From Dactylorhiza incarnata (taxonomy: Eukaryota; Streptophyta; Magnoliopsida; Asparagales; Orchidaceae): a DNA stretch of 64,000 bases. A program made the position numbers and the translations under genes. The stretch lies in the NCBI GenBank assembly GCA_033032865.1, contig JAWHQI010000148.1, forward strand, positions 4,359,501 to 4,423,500, read 5' to 3'. Under the pieces are notes generated by a model. That model saw nothing but the letters and a program-made list of their open reading frames with translations. It was not told where the DNA came from and ran no database searches. This document shows positions 22,170 through 34,045 of the stretch, in pieces; positions within the stretch are counted from its first letter, which is position 1, and each line of letters opens with the position of its first letter.

Positions 22170-23783
22170 TGATGAGTAGTTTTATACTAATCCTTTAGTA
22201 TAGCTTTAATATATTTTTAATATGAAATTATATAAATTATATGAATTATATCATATAAATATTTCCATTTTGATTTCATGAACTAACTTAAGTTCATTTT
22301 ATATTTTCAGGTTTTCTCGGCACTTTTGAGAAAAATTCCAAAGTACATGCCCAAGGTCACGGGCGTGACAGCCTAGATGTGTTCCAGACCCGATTCTGCC
22401 ACCCCGGGAGCATTCGTGAAGATTTGTCAAGTACACGCACCAGGTCACGGGCGTGACCAACGACGTGACCCAATGTCACGGCCGTGACTCGCCACCAGCA
22501 GCAGAAGTGCAATGCCACGTCAATTAAAATTACACGCCATCGGTCACGGGCGTGACATCCAGTCACGGGCGTGACTCGTCCCGCGCTCTTTATTGCCAAA
22601 AGCTTCCCGCCAGCAGTCTGTTTTAAAGATTACACGCCCTAGGTCACAGGTGTGACCTAGGGCGTGACGCGCACGTAACGCCCGCAAATTACTCCAGAAG
22701 ACGCCCTCTCCGCTGCTGCTTCGATCACGCCCCTTACACGCCCTTGGTCACGGGCGTGACCAAGGGTGTGTAACACCAAATTTTCAGCTATTTAAAGGGA
22801 GCTTCTCCAGATGATCAAGGACGATTTTTTTTTGGAGTTCTAGTTTTAGTTTGTGCACTGTTTTATCATCTTCAAGTCCTTGTACTTTTCTTTCTAATGC
22901 AATTGTAAGTTTCAATTCATTTACTTTTCTTTTCTAAGTGTAACTTTCATTTCAATAGCTTGTAATCTCAATTTCTAGTTTGTAATCTTCATTTTCAAAT
23001 CAATAAAATTAGTTTTCTTAACTTCTTATTCCCCTCTTATTTTATGACGCTCTCTGTTATTTCTGCTAATTCCTTAACCTCGATGGGTAACTAAACTACT
23101 ATTAGAACTAGATCAAGATGATCCAAGGAATGATATTCGCAATGAAATAATTAAATCTCCTTCTTCTCTTCTTTGTAATACCTAAGATTTATCCTTAATT
23201 TTATTGAATTGGGATTATATTTTTGATATATAATTCTCATTCATGTTTTCGTAATTTAGATGTCGAGAGACTCATAATTCGAATTGATCACTTAAGGATA
23301 AAGAGATTTGATTGCAACTCTTGAGAAAGGATGACATAAATCTCTCGGATTGGAGTCAAATCCAATAGAGGGGTTCATTACGTTAAAGCGAGTTTTAGGG
23401 GTTTTGATTCTAGAGCGAAAGTTCGATTGATTAACCTAATCTCAGTTGAGCGTATCCTCGAGAGAGGTACGTTTATAATTTGGGAACCTCTACGGTCAAG
23501 TAATTTATTTAAGAGAATTAGAAGTTTTATTTCTTGTATTTTTTTCCGAGGTGATTCAAAGATCGGGTGCTAGCTTTTAACCATCAAAGTAATTCTATTA
23601 GTCTTTCTAGTTTTTACTATTTGCAACCCAACTCCAAATTTCTAATTGATAAAATAATAGAGATTTTCTGAAGTAAAAGTATTCAACCGCCCCGAGTCTA
23701 ATACGACCTTGGTTTTATAACCTATACTAATTTCGATATGGTACACTTGCCGTTATCGTTTGCGGATATAGTTTTGCACATCA
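22170..23783 (+). repeat. Element 2 3' LTR
   Basis: 1614 bp, TGATGAGTAG to CACATCA, about 95% like the 5' LTR by eye, with a deletion within the palindrome array near 22540-22580. Confidence 0.9.
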
Positions 23784-23828
23784 ATAAGCTATTAACCAAC
23801 CATATAATAGTTGCATGATGATGCAATT
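23784..23828. other. 45-bp spacer between elements 2 and 3
   Basis: Short AT-rich sequence; nothing recognised. It is the only non-element DNA between the two insertions. Confidence 0.5.
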
Positions 23829-24609
23829 TGTCACAACCCACATTTTCTCTGAATTTAGGAATATCAGGTAAGAGAAAATACGCATCATGATGCCACGTCA
23901 TGCAGGAGACAACTGCATACGCTCAGGCGGGAACCTATTACTTATTTAATCAAAACATGTTTACATGATAGGTCATCATTAGAAATCATTTATTAGGGTT
24001 TGGGGTAAGAACTGTGTCTCTCAGTTCGTGGATTAACTAGTCCACCGAGAAAATATACGTAATTGCAGTGGAAAGTACTTGATTTAGTTCACTTAAGGTC
24101 CTAAATGCACGTGATGACAGGACATAAAATAAATGATATGCACATATCTAGGCGTAGTATGAGTATAGAAAATATCTTTTGGCGACTTTAAAGATAAGGA
24201 TTTCAGTTAAAAGGAATGCAATGAGGATGAAAGAAAAGCCATTTTATAACTATAATGCACCTAGACATAAATCATTCCCAGAGAGCAAGATACACACGAT
24301 CTAAAAGTAGTGACATTTATCTGGCAAGTAAGCTATAAAGTATCAAAAGGGCACAATGGGCGTCAACAACCTGACACTAACCCATTGGCTCCAAACTAGC
24401 ATGTCTGAACACAAGAAGAAAACTAACAACAACTACCTCGCAGCAGCGGGGTAAAACAGCAACTAAAACTTCCGAATACTCTGAGCTACACCACTAGCCG
24501 CTAAGGCTCAGAACCTGAGGCATTCAATAAAACAAAGAACGTCTCAGCTAGGAATTTACAAGTGGCAGAAGAATATCAAAGAAAAACAAAGTAAACAAGG
24601 CATAAGGGG

Positions 24610-25205
24610 TTCTCGAGAGATCAAGAGCTAAGATCAAACGTTTCTCGAGAAGTTGAGGGCTAAGATCAAAGGGTTCTCGAGAGATCAAAGGCAGAGAATA
24701 GAATTCTCGAGAAATCCCAAAGGCAGGAATCAACTGATTTCTCGAGAAATCCCAAGGGCAGGAGATGAAGTTTCTCGAGAAATCCCAAAGAAGAGACCTT
24801 GATTTCTCGAGAATCCAAGGCAGGAACCTTGATTTCTCGAGAAATCCAAGGCTGGAACAACTGGTTTCTCGAGAAATCCAAGGTAGCATCCTTGATTTCT
24901 CGAGAACGCCAGGTCGTTCATCGAACGCACCGTTCGACGAATGTCGGGCCGTTCGACGAACGCCAGGCCGTTCGTCGAATGCGCCATTCGACGAACGTCG
25001 GGCCGTTCGACGAACGTCGGGCCGTTCGACGAACGTCAGGCCGTTCGTCGAATGCGCTGTTCGACGAACGTCAAGCTGTTCGTCGAACGCGCTGTTCGAC
25101 GAACGTCAGGCCATTCGACGAATGCCAGACCGTTCGACGAACGTCTTGAAGCAACTGATTTCTCGAGAAATCCAAGGCAGGATCCTTGATTTCTCGAGAA
25201 ATCCA
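24610..25205 (-). repeat. Two interleaved palindrome arrays in element 3 LTR
   Basis: About twelve copies of the palindrome TTTCTCGAGAAA recur about every 32 bp at 24610-24905 and again at 25155-25205. Between them (24910-25145) lies an array built on CGTTCGTCGAA and TTCGACGAACG. Several of these pair with a 7-bp spacer, for example 24969-24979 with 24987-24997. The frames through the array on both strands are repeat products. Confidence 0.88.
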
Positions 25206-25698
25206 AGGCTACAGGAAAAAGAATCCAGGGCAACCGTAGGTTGTCCAGGGAAAAGTCAAGATATGCTAATTATCATACATGCACTCAAGGTACAAGCTAA
25301 AAACACAGTCATAACTCATAACCAAGGAAAAGAAGAGTGCTTCAACAAACAAGAAGGAAGGAGGAAAAAATAGCCACTTGCCTTAACCTTGCGAAAACTC
25401 GAGTTTCTCCGCTCCAAAAGCAAGGAAATACTCGAGCACAAAAACCTGAAGCTTTTCAGATAAAAAAGGAGGAGTTAGGCCACTACCTTAACTCCAAAAA
25501 TTCCACAAAACGGGAAAAGCTTATCACAAGATCGAAGATCTCGCCGAGAGCTTTCCGAATCCACTCTCCAAACACGATTTCGACTACTATAGCCTTCGAA
25601 TCGCAGGTCGGAAGCTCCACGACACTCCGCTTTTGCTCTCTCGCTCGACGGCTGGTTTGGATCGACGAAGGAAGAAGAAGAATAGGGAAAGACTTTTA

Positions 25699-25715
25699 GG
25701 TATTTATATAAACCC
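25699..25715 (-). promoter_or_regulatory. TATA box of element 3 LTR
   Basis: On the minus strand GGTTTATATAAATACC, a strong plant TATA box. The palindrome arrays lie about 500 bp downstream of it in the direction of transcription, unlike in the other families where they are upstream. Confidence 0.55.
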
Positions 25716-26091
25716 TAATGTCCATATTTAATTAATTAAATAATTATCCCTTCTACTTAAACTGCGAGGGCGACCAAAACACCTCGGATTTTCATGAAAA
25801 TCGCACCTAAACTGAAAATCGGCGCTACGAATCCAATGGCGAAGTTGGAATTCAATTCCGACGAGCCAAACTCGGGATAAAGCTTCCTGAAGCTAAAATT
25901 TCAATAATTACTCTAAATAATCCCCTTAACACGAAACGTCGCGAAATTTTGCACGCTCGATCTAAATTACATACTTTAACTAGGCTAAGGCCCAAAACTA
26001 AACCTGACGGGCTGACGTAACGCCCTTACGCCAAAATTACATCACAGCGGCTACGCAAAATAATTAACGAAAATCAGGGGCATTACAGTCA

Positions 26092-26108
26092 CTCCCCCTA
26101 AAAAGAAG
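26092..26108 (-). other. Element 3 polypurine tract
   Basis: Minus-strand CTTTTTAGGGGGAGTG precedes the 3' LTR start at 26087. Confidence 0.75.
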
Positions 26109-26193
26109 TTTCATCCCGAAACTTGAAATCCAAAGATCAAGAAAGATACAGAATCAAATCCAAAGGTTATCTGACAGAAGATTTACCCGAAAT

Positions 26194-28717
26194 CTAAGAG
26201 AAGAGGCTGGGATGAGTCTCTCTCATGGCAGACTCCAGCTCCCATGTTGCGCTTTCGACACCCTGATTCTTCCAAAGAACCATAACCATCGGGATCGTCT
26301 TCCTCCGCAACACACGCTCTTGAGTCTCCAAGATTCGGACAGGCTCTTCAACATACGAAAGATTGGGCTGCAATACGACACCGAATCAAGAACAAGCCGA
26401 CCACTACGCAAACACTTCCTCAGCTGGTTCACATGAAACACATCATGAACATTAGGGAAGGAAGCAGGCAAATCCAATCTATAAGCTGACGCTCCGATGC
26501 GCTCAACAATCTGGAAAGGTCCTACATACCGGGGATCCAACTTGTGGTTCCTTCCAAATCTCTTAATGCCCGACATCGGAGAAACTTTCAAGAACACTAA
26601 GTCTCCGACGACAAACTCTAGATCCACCCTTCTCCGATTAGCATACTTCTCATACCGCTCCTGAGCAATGCGAAGCTTCTCGCGAATTTGAGTCACGACA
26701 ACGCTCATCTCTTCCAAAGCCTCTGGGCCTAACAACGGACTCTCACCAACCTCGGCCCAAAACAAGGGAGTTCGGCAACGCCTCCCATACAGAGCCTCAA
26801 AGGGGGCCATTTGCAAGCTTTCCTGATAACTGTTATTGTAGGCAAATTCCATCAATCCAAGACGCTTGTCCCACGCTCCTCCATGATCTAGAATATAGCA
26901 CCATATCATATCCTCCAAAATTTGATTCACTCTTTCCGTCTGACCATTGGTCTGAGGGTGGTAAGCGGTAGAGTATCTAAGGCCAGTGCCCAAGGATCCT
27001 TGCAAGCTTCGCCAGAAATGAGACATATACCTTGAATCCCGATCCGACACAATGCTCACTGGCACACCATTAAATCTGATGACTTCATTCAAATAGAGCT
27101 CTGCTATCTTCTCCATAGAATAGCCGGTCTTAAAAGGCACAAAGTGAGCACACTTTGTCAAACGGTCGACAATGACCCACACTGAATCGTGTCCTCCGGG
27201 AGATCTCGGTAAACCAGTAATGAAGTCCATTGAAATACTCTCCCACTTTCAGCTTGGAATATCCAAAGGGTTCAGTTTACCTCCAGGCCTCTTATGATCT
27301 GCCTTAACGCGCTGACAAGTAAAACATTCTGAAACATACTTAGCTATATCGCTCTTCATACCTGACCACCAAACGATCTGCTTCAGGTCTTTGTACATTT
27401 TCGTGGAACCAGGATGATAGGAAACACTTGAGTCATGCGCTTCACTACAGATCTTTGCTCGAATATCTTCGGATGCGGGAATGCAATATCTACCTCGATA
27501 CATCAGGGTATCTTTATCATCGATTGAAAAGTCTGGTAATTCTCCCATTTTAGTCCTGCTTTGAAGATGCTGCAAGTCCGGATCTTCCTTCTGGTGCAGT
27601 CTCATAAGGGAAATCCAAGAAGGCTCTTCAGCTTCAAGACTCAAAGGTGCGGTACTACTACCGACTGAGATATCCATCAGCATAAACTCATCTACCAAGG
27701 TCTGCACGGAATGATTGAAGATTTGCGCAGTCTTTCTACTCAGGGCATCGACCACTACATTAGCCTTACCCGGATGATAAAGGATATCAACTTCATAATC
27801 CGCCACATACTCCAACCACCTACGCTGGCGCAAATTCAGCTCTTTCTGGGTAAAGACATACTTCAGACTCTTGTGATCCGTGAAAATCATGCATGACACT
27901 TCATAAAGAAGTTGTATCCAAAGCTTTAAGGCATAAATCACTGCAGCAAATTCTAAGTCATGCGTAGGGTAATTCTTTTCATGAACTTTTAGTTGTCTAA
28001 ACCCATAGGCAATCACGTTTCCTTCTTGCATCAAAACACACCCTAGTCCAATGTGAGATGCGTCCACATAAACAGCATACTCTATTCCTTCGATCGGCAA
28101 GGCCAACACAGGAGTACTGCACAAACGCCTCTTTAATTCCTGAAAGGCTTCTTCGCACTTATCGCTCCAAACAAAAGTCGTATTCTTCTCGGTAAGCTTA
28201 GTTAAAGGTGCTGACAACACTGAGAACCCTTAAACAAACCTCCTGTAGTACCCAGCCAACCCTAGGAAACTCCTTAACTCCTTAGGCGTTGAAGGCATCT
28301 TCCAATCCAACACAGCAGAAATCTTAGCGGGGTCTACAATAATTCCATCCTTGTTCACCACATGACCCAGAAAGGATACCTGAGGAAGCCAGAACTCACA
28401 CTTGCTCAGCTTTGCATACAACTTGTGCTCTCTAAGAGTAGAAAATAGTAAGCGCAAATGCGTAGCATGCTCCTCAGCACTTCTGGAATCACCAACACAT
28501 CATCGATGAATACCATTACAAAATGATCCAGAAAATCCTTGAACACGTTCAATAAACGCAGAGGGTGCATTCGTCAAACCAAAAGACATAACTAGAAACT
28601 CAAAATGACCATAACGGGAACGAAAGGCAGTCCGGGGAACGTACGACTCACGGATCCTCAACTGATGGTAGCCTGATCGAAGGTCAATCTTCGAAAACAT
28701 TGTGCTACCACGCAACT
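26194..28717 (-). pseudogene. pol: Element 3 Pol, C-terminal part: RT palm to chromodomain
   Basis: Reading leftward: RT from the [18 protein letters not shown] motif, through frameshifts near 28525 and 28480 that disrupt the catalytic FIDD region, then a stop at 28230-28232. RNase H follows (YVDASHIGLGCVL, DLEFAA, FTDHKS, VVDALS). After HHCC there is a stop at 27246-27248, then the integrase core (SMDF missing its lead, VSDRDSRY, QTNGQTERV), a frameshift near 26380, and a chromodomain-like tail ending at 26194. Without these breaks it would be a standard Tekay-like Pol; as it stands it is not functional. Confidence 0.9.
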
Positions 28718-28722
28718 GATCA
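28718..28722. repeat. Left target-site duplication of element 4 (GATCA)
   Basis: GATCA here and at 56079-56083 flank TGTTGAAACTG and GGTTGTACA; without one copy the RT reading of element 3 becomes continuous in sequence. Confidence 0.9.
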
Positions 28723-29700
28723 TGTTGAAACTGATTTCTCAGCCTCTTGTGGAGCTCGGGGCCCTCACCGAAATGAGGGGCAGCTAGCTCTTACTGATCC
28801 CTCTGAGAAGGTAGACTGAAGACTAGAAAGAAAACTAAGACCTTAGTCATAGCGAGGAGGTCCCTCCACTAACCCGGAAGATCGTTGAGCGCTTCCCCTC
28901 CCAAGCCAAAGCTGGGACTCGGGCACCTTGAAGAGCTCTGGGAATGCTAACCAAAGAAAGCCCGAGGAGAGAGAAGCTGAAGTGAAGTCCTCTCCAAAGG
29001 TGCCCCTAAGGTCCTATTTATAGGTTTTCTGATATGGCCTGCCAATAGCAGGATTCCGCCTTTTGATTTTACTATACGCACCCCAAATGGGTCTGCTAAC
29101 AGCCAAACTCCGCTGTTTGGAGAGGCTAAGGGCAGACCACTAAGGGTAAAAGGGTAATTTGACCCTATCGGCTTATGAGCAAGGACCGCCTCTGGACTTC
29201 GTCGAGCTCAACATGCCTTTCGTCGAACGCAGGTTACTCCGCCGAACACGGATGAGGTTGACGGACGTCGAACGCTAAGTTGTTCGATGGACACCTCTTT
29301 ATTGGGCAGAGGTCTCTTCTACTGGCGACCTGCGAGGTATCGGTTTGTAAGCCCCTCGCTTGGCCCAGTGTCTTGAAGATATCTGCCGAGGTCTAGGTCT
29401 CGCGACTCCTCTTGCGAGACCGTCCCTTTGGCTTTAATGAGCATAGAACACTTTGCTGACTTCTGATGATTCCGTCAAACAGGGGTGTGGTCGATGAAGC
29501 CGGGGGAGCTCGACGAACACTGGATAGTTCGTCGAATGCACCCGCGAGCGCTTGCCTCGCCGACCCTTCCCGCTCGCCCTTCAGCGAGCCCTCCGAGAGG
29601 GAAGATTTCTGGCGCTAAGGCCTCTCTTCCTTATTACCTCCTCCATCCCACTGCTCTCTTAAACCACGTTTCCTTGCCTGGCGAATATCGGGGTTGTACA
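28723..29700 (-). repeat. Element 4 3' LTR
   Basis: 978 bp. It lacks about 150 bp present in the other LTR (between GAGCAAGGA and CCGCCTCTGG at about 29190). A TATA box (minus CCTATAAATAGG) is at about 29009-29024. An inverted repeat TCGACGAAC (29510-29518) with GTTCGTCGA (29527-29535), 8-bp spacer, lies upstream of it. Confidence 0.92.
29009..29024 (-). promoter_or_regulatory. TATA box of element 4 LTR
   Basis: Minus-strand CCTATAAATAGG; conserved in the right LTR near 55241. Confidence 0.6.
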
Positions 29701-29897
29701 CAATCCCCGCTCTTCGCGAGGATATTTATGCTCGCGAAGAAACATCCAACCCCTGGTATTCGCCAGCCCCTTGATGATCTGTCAGGAATCTTTGGTGGGA
29801 CCCACCCTGTGGGCTATAAATATCGTCCCGAGTATCCAATGGCGTGCGCCGCCACTTCCTTTCCTCTCTCTTTGCCTGGTACTGTAGCTGCCTGGAG

Positions 29898-31136
29898 ATG
29901 CCTCTTTCTGAAGAAACCGAGGCTCGCCTGAGGGCGGTGAGAGCCGGTGGGCTACCCTCCATGACCAGGGTCCCCGCCTGGATGAATCGGCCGCCCCCTG
30001 CTCAGTCGCCAAAAATTAAGAAGGAGAAGGCGGCTCGTCGAACCGGGGATGACTCCGTGCTGTTGGACTCCTCCCCGGACGATCGCCCACACGAGAAGGT
30101 ACGAGCTACCCCTCTAGTTTACGTCAATCAATTTGCCTGTGATTCATACCTACTCGCAGGATGCTTTGCCGAACGAGGACGCTGGAGAGCCCGTTGGTGG
30201 GTCTCGCAAAAGTCCACCGGCGGATACCAACCTCTCTGGGAAAAATGTCGCCTGTATGATCCTGATCTCGCATGCCAATCCTCTCCTTGTCAACTATCCG
30301 ACCTTCGTTCCTTGCTTCTTACAGTCTCGCCCCAGAAGTCTCCGGCCCGCCAGGCGTCGCGGCCTCCGTCGCCGCCTCCGCCTCTTGACAAAATTATAGA
30401 TACGCCCGGGTTCCAACTCCTGACGAGCGAGGAGACCGGTGGCTCCGTGCCGCCAAAGGTCCCTCTGACCAACAACGCAGCCTACCCTCCCGGCTTGGGT
30501 AAATCTATCTACCCTCACTACGGCAATGTGTTCCAGGGTCGTCCCTCAACCTCTCGCCCCCCGCTGGGTAAGTATTCTGGCGACCCCTACCTTGCGCGAA
30601 CTCAAGCGCGCCATCTAACCTATTCGTAATATCTCGCAGAGAATCACGAAAATCCGCCTACCGAATCCGAGTTGGGCGACGACGAGATGTCCCCCCTTCC
30701 TGACCAGGTGGAAGACTTCTTAGGAGATCCGCGAGATCCTGAGACGATGAAATAATGAGCCGCGGAGTTGCTGAGGAAACATGGGGGGATGTTGATGGAC
30801 CTCAACATGCAGGCGAGACGTGACAGGGAAGTCGCCGAGGATAGACACACTATCTTGATGGAAGAGTGTGCGAGACTCCGGCAAGCGAGGCAGCGTGGCC
30901 AGGATGAGAGCGCCACGACGCCGGAGGTGCATATAGCTAGGATGAGAGACTATGCTTATCTCATGGACAGGGAGGGTCGCCTGGCCGAGGATTATTATAA
31001 CTCTAGGGTACCGCCGCAGTTCGGGTCGCGGGGTGGGGCAGATGGAAGTTGCTGCCCCATGATTCTCGCTAACTTTTTTCGTCGTTGCGGACTCTTAATT
31101 CCTGTTAACGAGCGCTGTTATTCTAGACAACCTTGA
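29898..31136 (+). CDS. Antisense extra gene A of element 4 (intron-containing, unknown product)
   Basis: Opposite in strand to element 4 and next to its 3' LTR. ATG at 29898 begins a charged, Pro-rich protein (MPLSEETEARLRAVRAGG). A likely 61-bp phase-0 intron at 30099-30159 (GAGAAG then GTACGAG; CTCGCAG then GATGC) joins it to DALPNEDAGEP. Further GT-AG pairs near 30246-30318 and 30572-30638 are plausible. The last part (30768-31136) predicts a charged helix. I do not recognise a family. Additional antisense genes of unknown role are known from Tat elements. Exon structure is uncertain and 30754-30759 contains two stops in the downstream frame. Confidence 0.45.
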
Positions 31137-31540
31137 AGTGGCTTGTAATTTGTACACTTGCCATATATGTTGGCTTTATTTCGTCTGACAATAAGTATTA
31201 CTAGCTTCTTATTAGTTCTCGCTCGCTGCTAATAAATCTGTTTCATTTTCATGTTATATTATGCTCGCGAGGGCCCTCTGTTCTCGATAAATACACCTCG
31301 CGAAAATGTTACTCGTACTAACTTCCCAGGTCTTTCTCGCCTGCGGCCTTGATGTGATGTTTTTGCTGCTATCCGCGCCCGCCGGCGCTTGGACTTCTTC
31401 CCGCCCTTTTGCCTTGACTTTAAATAGGCGGCCATAACTGAGTCAACCACCGCTATTACTGTCAACCTTCTTCCTCCTCTGCTTCAGAGCTCTCACACCT
31501 TCCCGTTCTCGCTTTACTTCCTTTCTCGCAAGTTACTAAG
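31137..31540. other. Spacer between antisense genes A and B
   Basis: Non-coding; contains several CTCGCGAG-type short palindromes and probably the promoter and leader of gene B. No defined element recognised. Confidence 0.4.
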
Positions 31541-33426
31541 ATGGGCGGCGAGGCCAATGAGTCAGAGGGTCGGCGAAAGATTGCGAAGTCTTTCGCGGAG
31601 CACACCTTCTACCACTGCAACCTGACCGACGAGGAATATTTCAGTGCAGTCGCCGACTACGTCACCCCCCCCCCCCCTTCGTGGCACGCCGTCCCAGTGA
31701 GAACGACGTGATCAACGCCCCGCTTGTCGACGAGTTGGCCATCCCCACCGCTCATTTCGCGGTTGGCCTGCGTCTTCCCCTGTGGCCGGAAGTTCGCCAG
31801 GTAATGGTCGTCCTCGCTCGCTTCTTATTCTCTACATGTCAAGTCTTGCTCATTATATGAACTAATCCCGATCTTCTCGCTGCTCGTCAGGTACTCAAGC
31901 ACTATGGCGTTGTTCCGGGCCAGCTCACCCCTAATGCTATGGCGGTGATCACATCCTTCGCCTGTAATCTTCGCAAGGAGCGCATCGAGTTCAGCCTCCC
32001 GGTCTTTCGGAAGTTGTTCTCATTCCGTGCCTTCAGAGACGGGACTGCCTACTTTGTGGGCTCGGGTCCTAAGGTTGATGAGACAGTCAACAAAGTCCAC
32101 TTCTGGGCTCAGAAGTTCCTTCTCGTCAAGGAGAACTTCGGTAACATCCCGATCTCGCCCGCCAACACGGCGAGACCACCTACCGGCCTGCTGCCCTCGG
32201 AGGACACGACGCCCTTCTCTATCAGTTATTTTGCAAGAAGAACTTTGAGGTTGTCCATCTTCGCCGCAACCTCGACAAGCTGCTTCCAGTGCTCGCCGGG
32301 GAAGGTAAAAGTTCTCGCTCTTTTCACTAACTTTTTTTTCTGGTAACCTCATACTTATTTAAATTTCCCCCTTTTTTAGGCGAGCGGGATCTTCCCCTCC
32401 ATCCCCCCTACGCGAGCAATCGGAAAACCGATGCTACCCTGGCTCTCGTGACCATGGGGGAGGAGGCTTGCCGAGGAGTCGTCACTCCAGGTGAGCCCTC
32501 CTCTCGCAAGAGGCCGGGGGCTTCCGGTATCCATGCTGTTCCTCCGAAATCTCCGCCGAAGAAAAAGAGCAAGAAGAGTGGGGTCTCGCTCACCTCCTCG
32601 AAAGGAAAGGAGCCTCGCGAAGTCGCTTTCGATGAGTTCGACCTCACCGGCCTCTCCGCAGGGGGTGAGGACGACGAGCCCTGCCAGGAGGCTTCTAGAA
32701 ACTCCGCCCTGCCCATCCCCGTCAACCATTACAACTTCGGCCTCGGCCAGAGGCGTCGGGATGAGACCGGCGAGCTCTTGGTCAATTGGAAACCGGAGAC
32801 AAACCGAGTGGACATCTCCACCATCCTTCCCTCCTGGGTGGAGAAGGACACCGTTAATGGTCATGCCTTCGACCTCTCATTCGCCCTCTATGGGCGCGAG
32901 GACGCGGGGTCTTATAAAGACGAGACTGCGAGAACCCTTGCTTTCGAGAGCGCGAGGTCACAGTTGCGCTCTGCCGAGCTCGCCCATATGACGGGGAGGC
33001 GCTGCTTACAGCTGGAGCTTCAGAACGTGGAGCTCGCGAGGGCCTATCAGGGGCTCCTTGCCGAGAACACGCAGCTGAAGGAGAAGTTACTCGTCGCAGA
33101 GGGCAGTGTGGTGAGTTACCTAGACCTCGTCACCCTCCTTTCCTTCGGCCATTTCGCTTCCCTAACTTGTTTTTCTTGCAGGATGCCGAGGCCGCCGGGA
33201 GAGCCGACGCTCGCATCAAGGAATTAGAGGGCGAGGTGGCTGGGCTGAAAAGCCTAAACGCCGATCTCACCCGTATCGTCGTTCCCCCTTCCCCCCGCCG
33301 TCTGAAAGAAGAGCGGAGAGCGCAAGACGAGGACATTCGCTTGGAGTCCACCGAGTCAGCTCGCTACATCTTCTCGACGATGAAGGCGGCCGGCCTCCTA
33401 GCTGCCGACGCGACTGACATGGTTCT
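31541..33426 (+). pseudogene. Antisense extra gene B of element 4, exons 1-4 (putative gypsy-type transposon protein)
   Basis: ATG 31541. Introns with GT-AG ends are visible at 31801-31890 (90 bp), 32305-32379 (75 bp) and 33111-33181 (71 bp, phase 0); the exons read on across them. Exon 2 (VLKHYGVVPGQLTPNAMAVI, then FACNLRKERIEFSLPVF) resembles the plant domain annotated as putative gypsy-type transposon (Transposase_28). Later exons have a basic KSPPKKKSKKS segment and a coiled coil. A run of 13 C at 31666-31678 puts exon 1 out of frame. Element 5 splits the last exon at 33426; the gene ends at 40858. Confidence 0.6.
33422..33426. repeat. Left target-site duplication of element 5 (GTTCT)
   Basis: GTTCT is repeated at 40769-40773, exactly flanking the LTR ends. 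Confidence 0.92.
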
Positions 33427-33508
33427 TGTTGGGAAAATGATTTCTCTTAACCCCTGAAAATGAGTCAAATATGAATTCCAAGAATGAAAAACAAGGCTAA
33501 GTAAATAT

Positions 33509-33752
33509 GCGTCGAATAGTGTTCGACGCAACGTCGAAATGTAGTCGACGTCTCTTTCAGATTAAGTCGAAGTAACTCTAGGAAGATTTCGATGTATGTG
33601 TTGTCGACATTACTCTGTTTTCTAGTCGACGCAACTAGTGAAGTCGACGCAACTAGTGAAGTCGACGCACCTTAGTTGACGCACCTTCCTTATTCACCTC
33701 TCGACGTCCAGACAGGATGTACTCGACGCTTGCGTCGAATGGCAATCGACGC
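33509..33752 (+). repeat. GCGTCGA/TCGACGC palindromes in element 5 5' LTR
   Basis: Inverted repeats with exactly 7-bp spacers at 33509-33529 (GCGTCGA, TCGACGC), 33531-33551 (ACGTCGA, TCGACGT: both outer bases changed together) and 33732-33752. Between them lie tandem copies of GTCGACGCAACTAGTGAA (33634-33670). Confidence 0.9.
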
Positions 33753-34037
33753 ACGTCGATTTATTTGACAGACTTAAATATGCGCCAGATCTCTTTCCTT
33801 CTTTCAGTAAATCTGATTTGTATGGAATAATGTTAATATTTTATAGCTGTTCTGAATCATTCTTTCCTTCTATTTGATTCTTGGCTAATCTGATTAACTC
33901 TATTTTGGATATTATTTGAAATCAGAATTCATTCTTTCCTTCTACAGAAATAAACATTATGGAAACATTTTTTCTTTCTATTCTCTCTAACTGCTAATTG
34001 ATTATCCTCCTATAGTATTATGTTGAATTAACAGAGC

Positions 34038-34045
34038 TATAAATA
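34038..34045 (+). promoter_or_regulatory. TATA box of element 5 5' LTR
   Basis: TATAAATA in context GAGCTATAAATAAA; conserved in the right LTR near 40038. Confidence 0.65.

Larger units (their letters stand above)
16187..23783 (+). mobile_element. Element 2: Athila-like Ty3/gypsy deletion derivative
   Basis: Two ~1.6-kb LTRs (TGATGAG to ATCA) enclose a PBS of the TGGCGCCGTTGCCGGGG type, a broken gag-protease and only the first ~100 codons before RT; RT, RNase H and integrase are absent. The internal region is 4.3 kb, of which the last 1.24 kb lies after a poly-G tract and is non-coding. This makes it non-autonomous. The flanks (AAGAG left, ATAAG right) do not form an exact 5-bp target duplication. 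Confidence 0.88.
23829..26087 (-). repeat. Element 3 3' LTR
   Basis: 2259 bp. On the minus strand it starts TGTAATGCCCCTGA and ends GGGTTGTGACA. The end matches the partial 5' LTR at 58890-59035. It contains the TTCTCGAGAA and TTCGTCGAA arrays and a TATA box. Confidence 0.88.

Noticed and set aside
16182..23788. Target-site duplication of element 2
   Set aside because: AAGAG and ATAAG at the LTR edges do not match; no shift of one or two bases gives an exact 5-bp repeat.
24548..25373. Overlapping frames and a CRISPR-like look of regularly spaced repeats
   Set aside because: The repeats are LTR palindromes with short, similar spacers in a plant element; frames are repeat products.
29485..29931. 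148-codon plus-strand frame across the end of element 4 LTR
   Set aside because: Mostly LTR sequence, repeated in part at 55863-56123; no motif.
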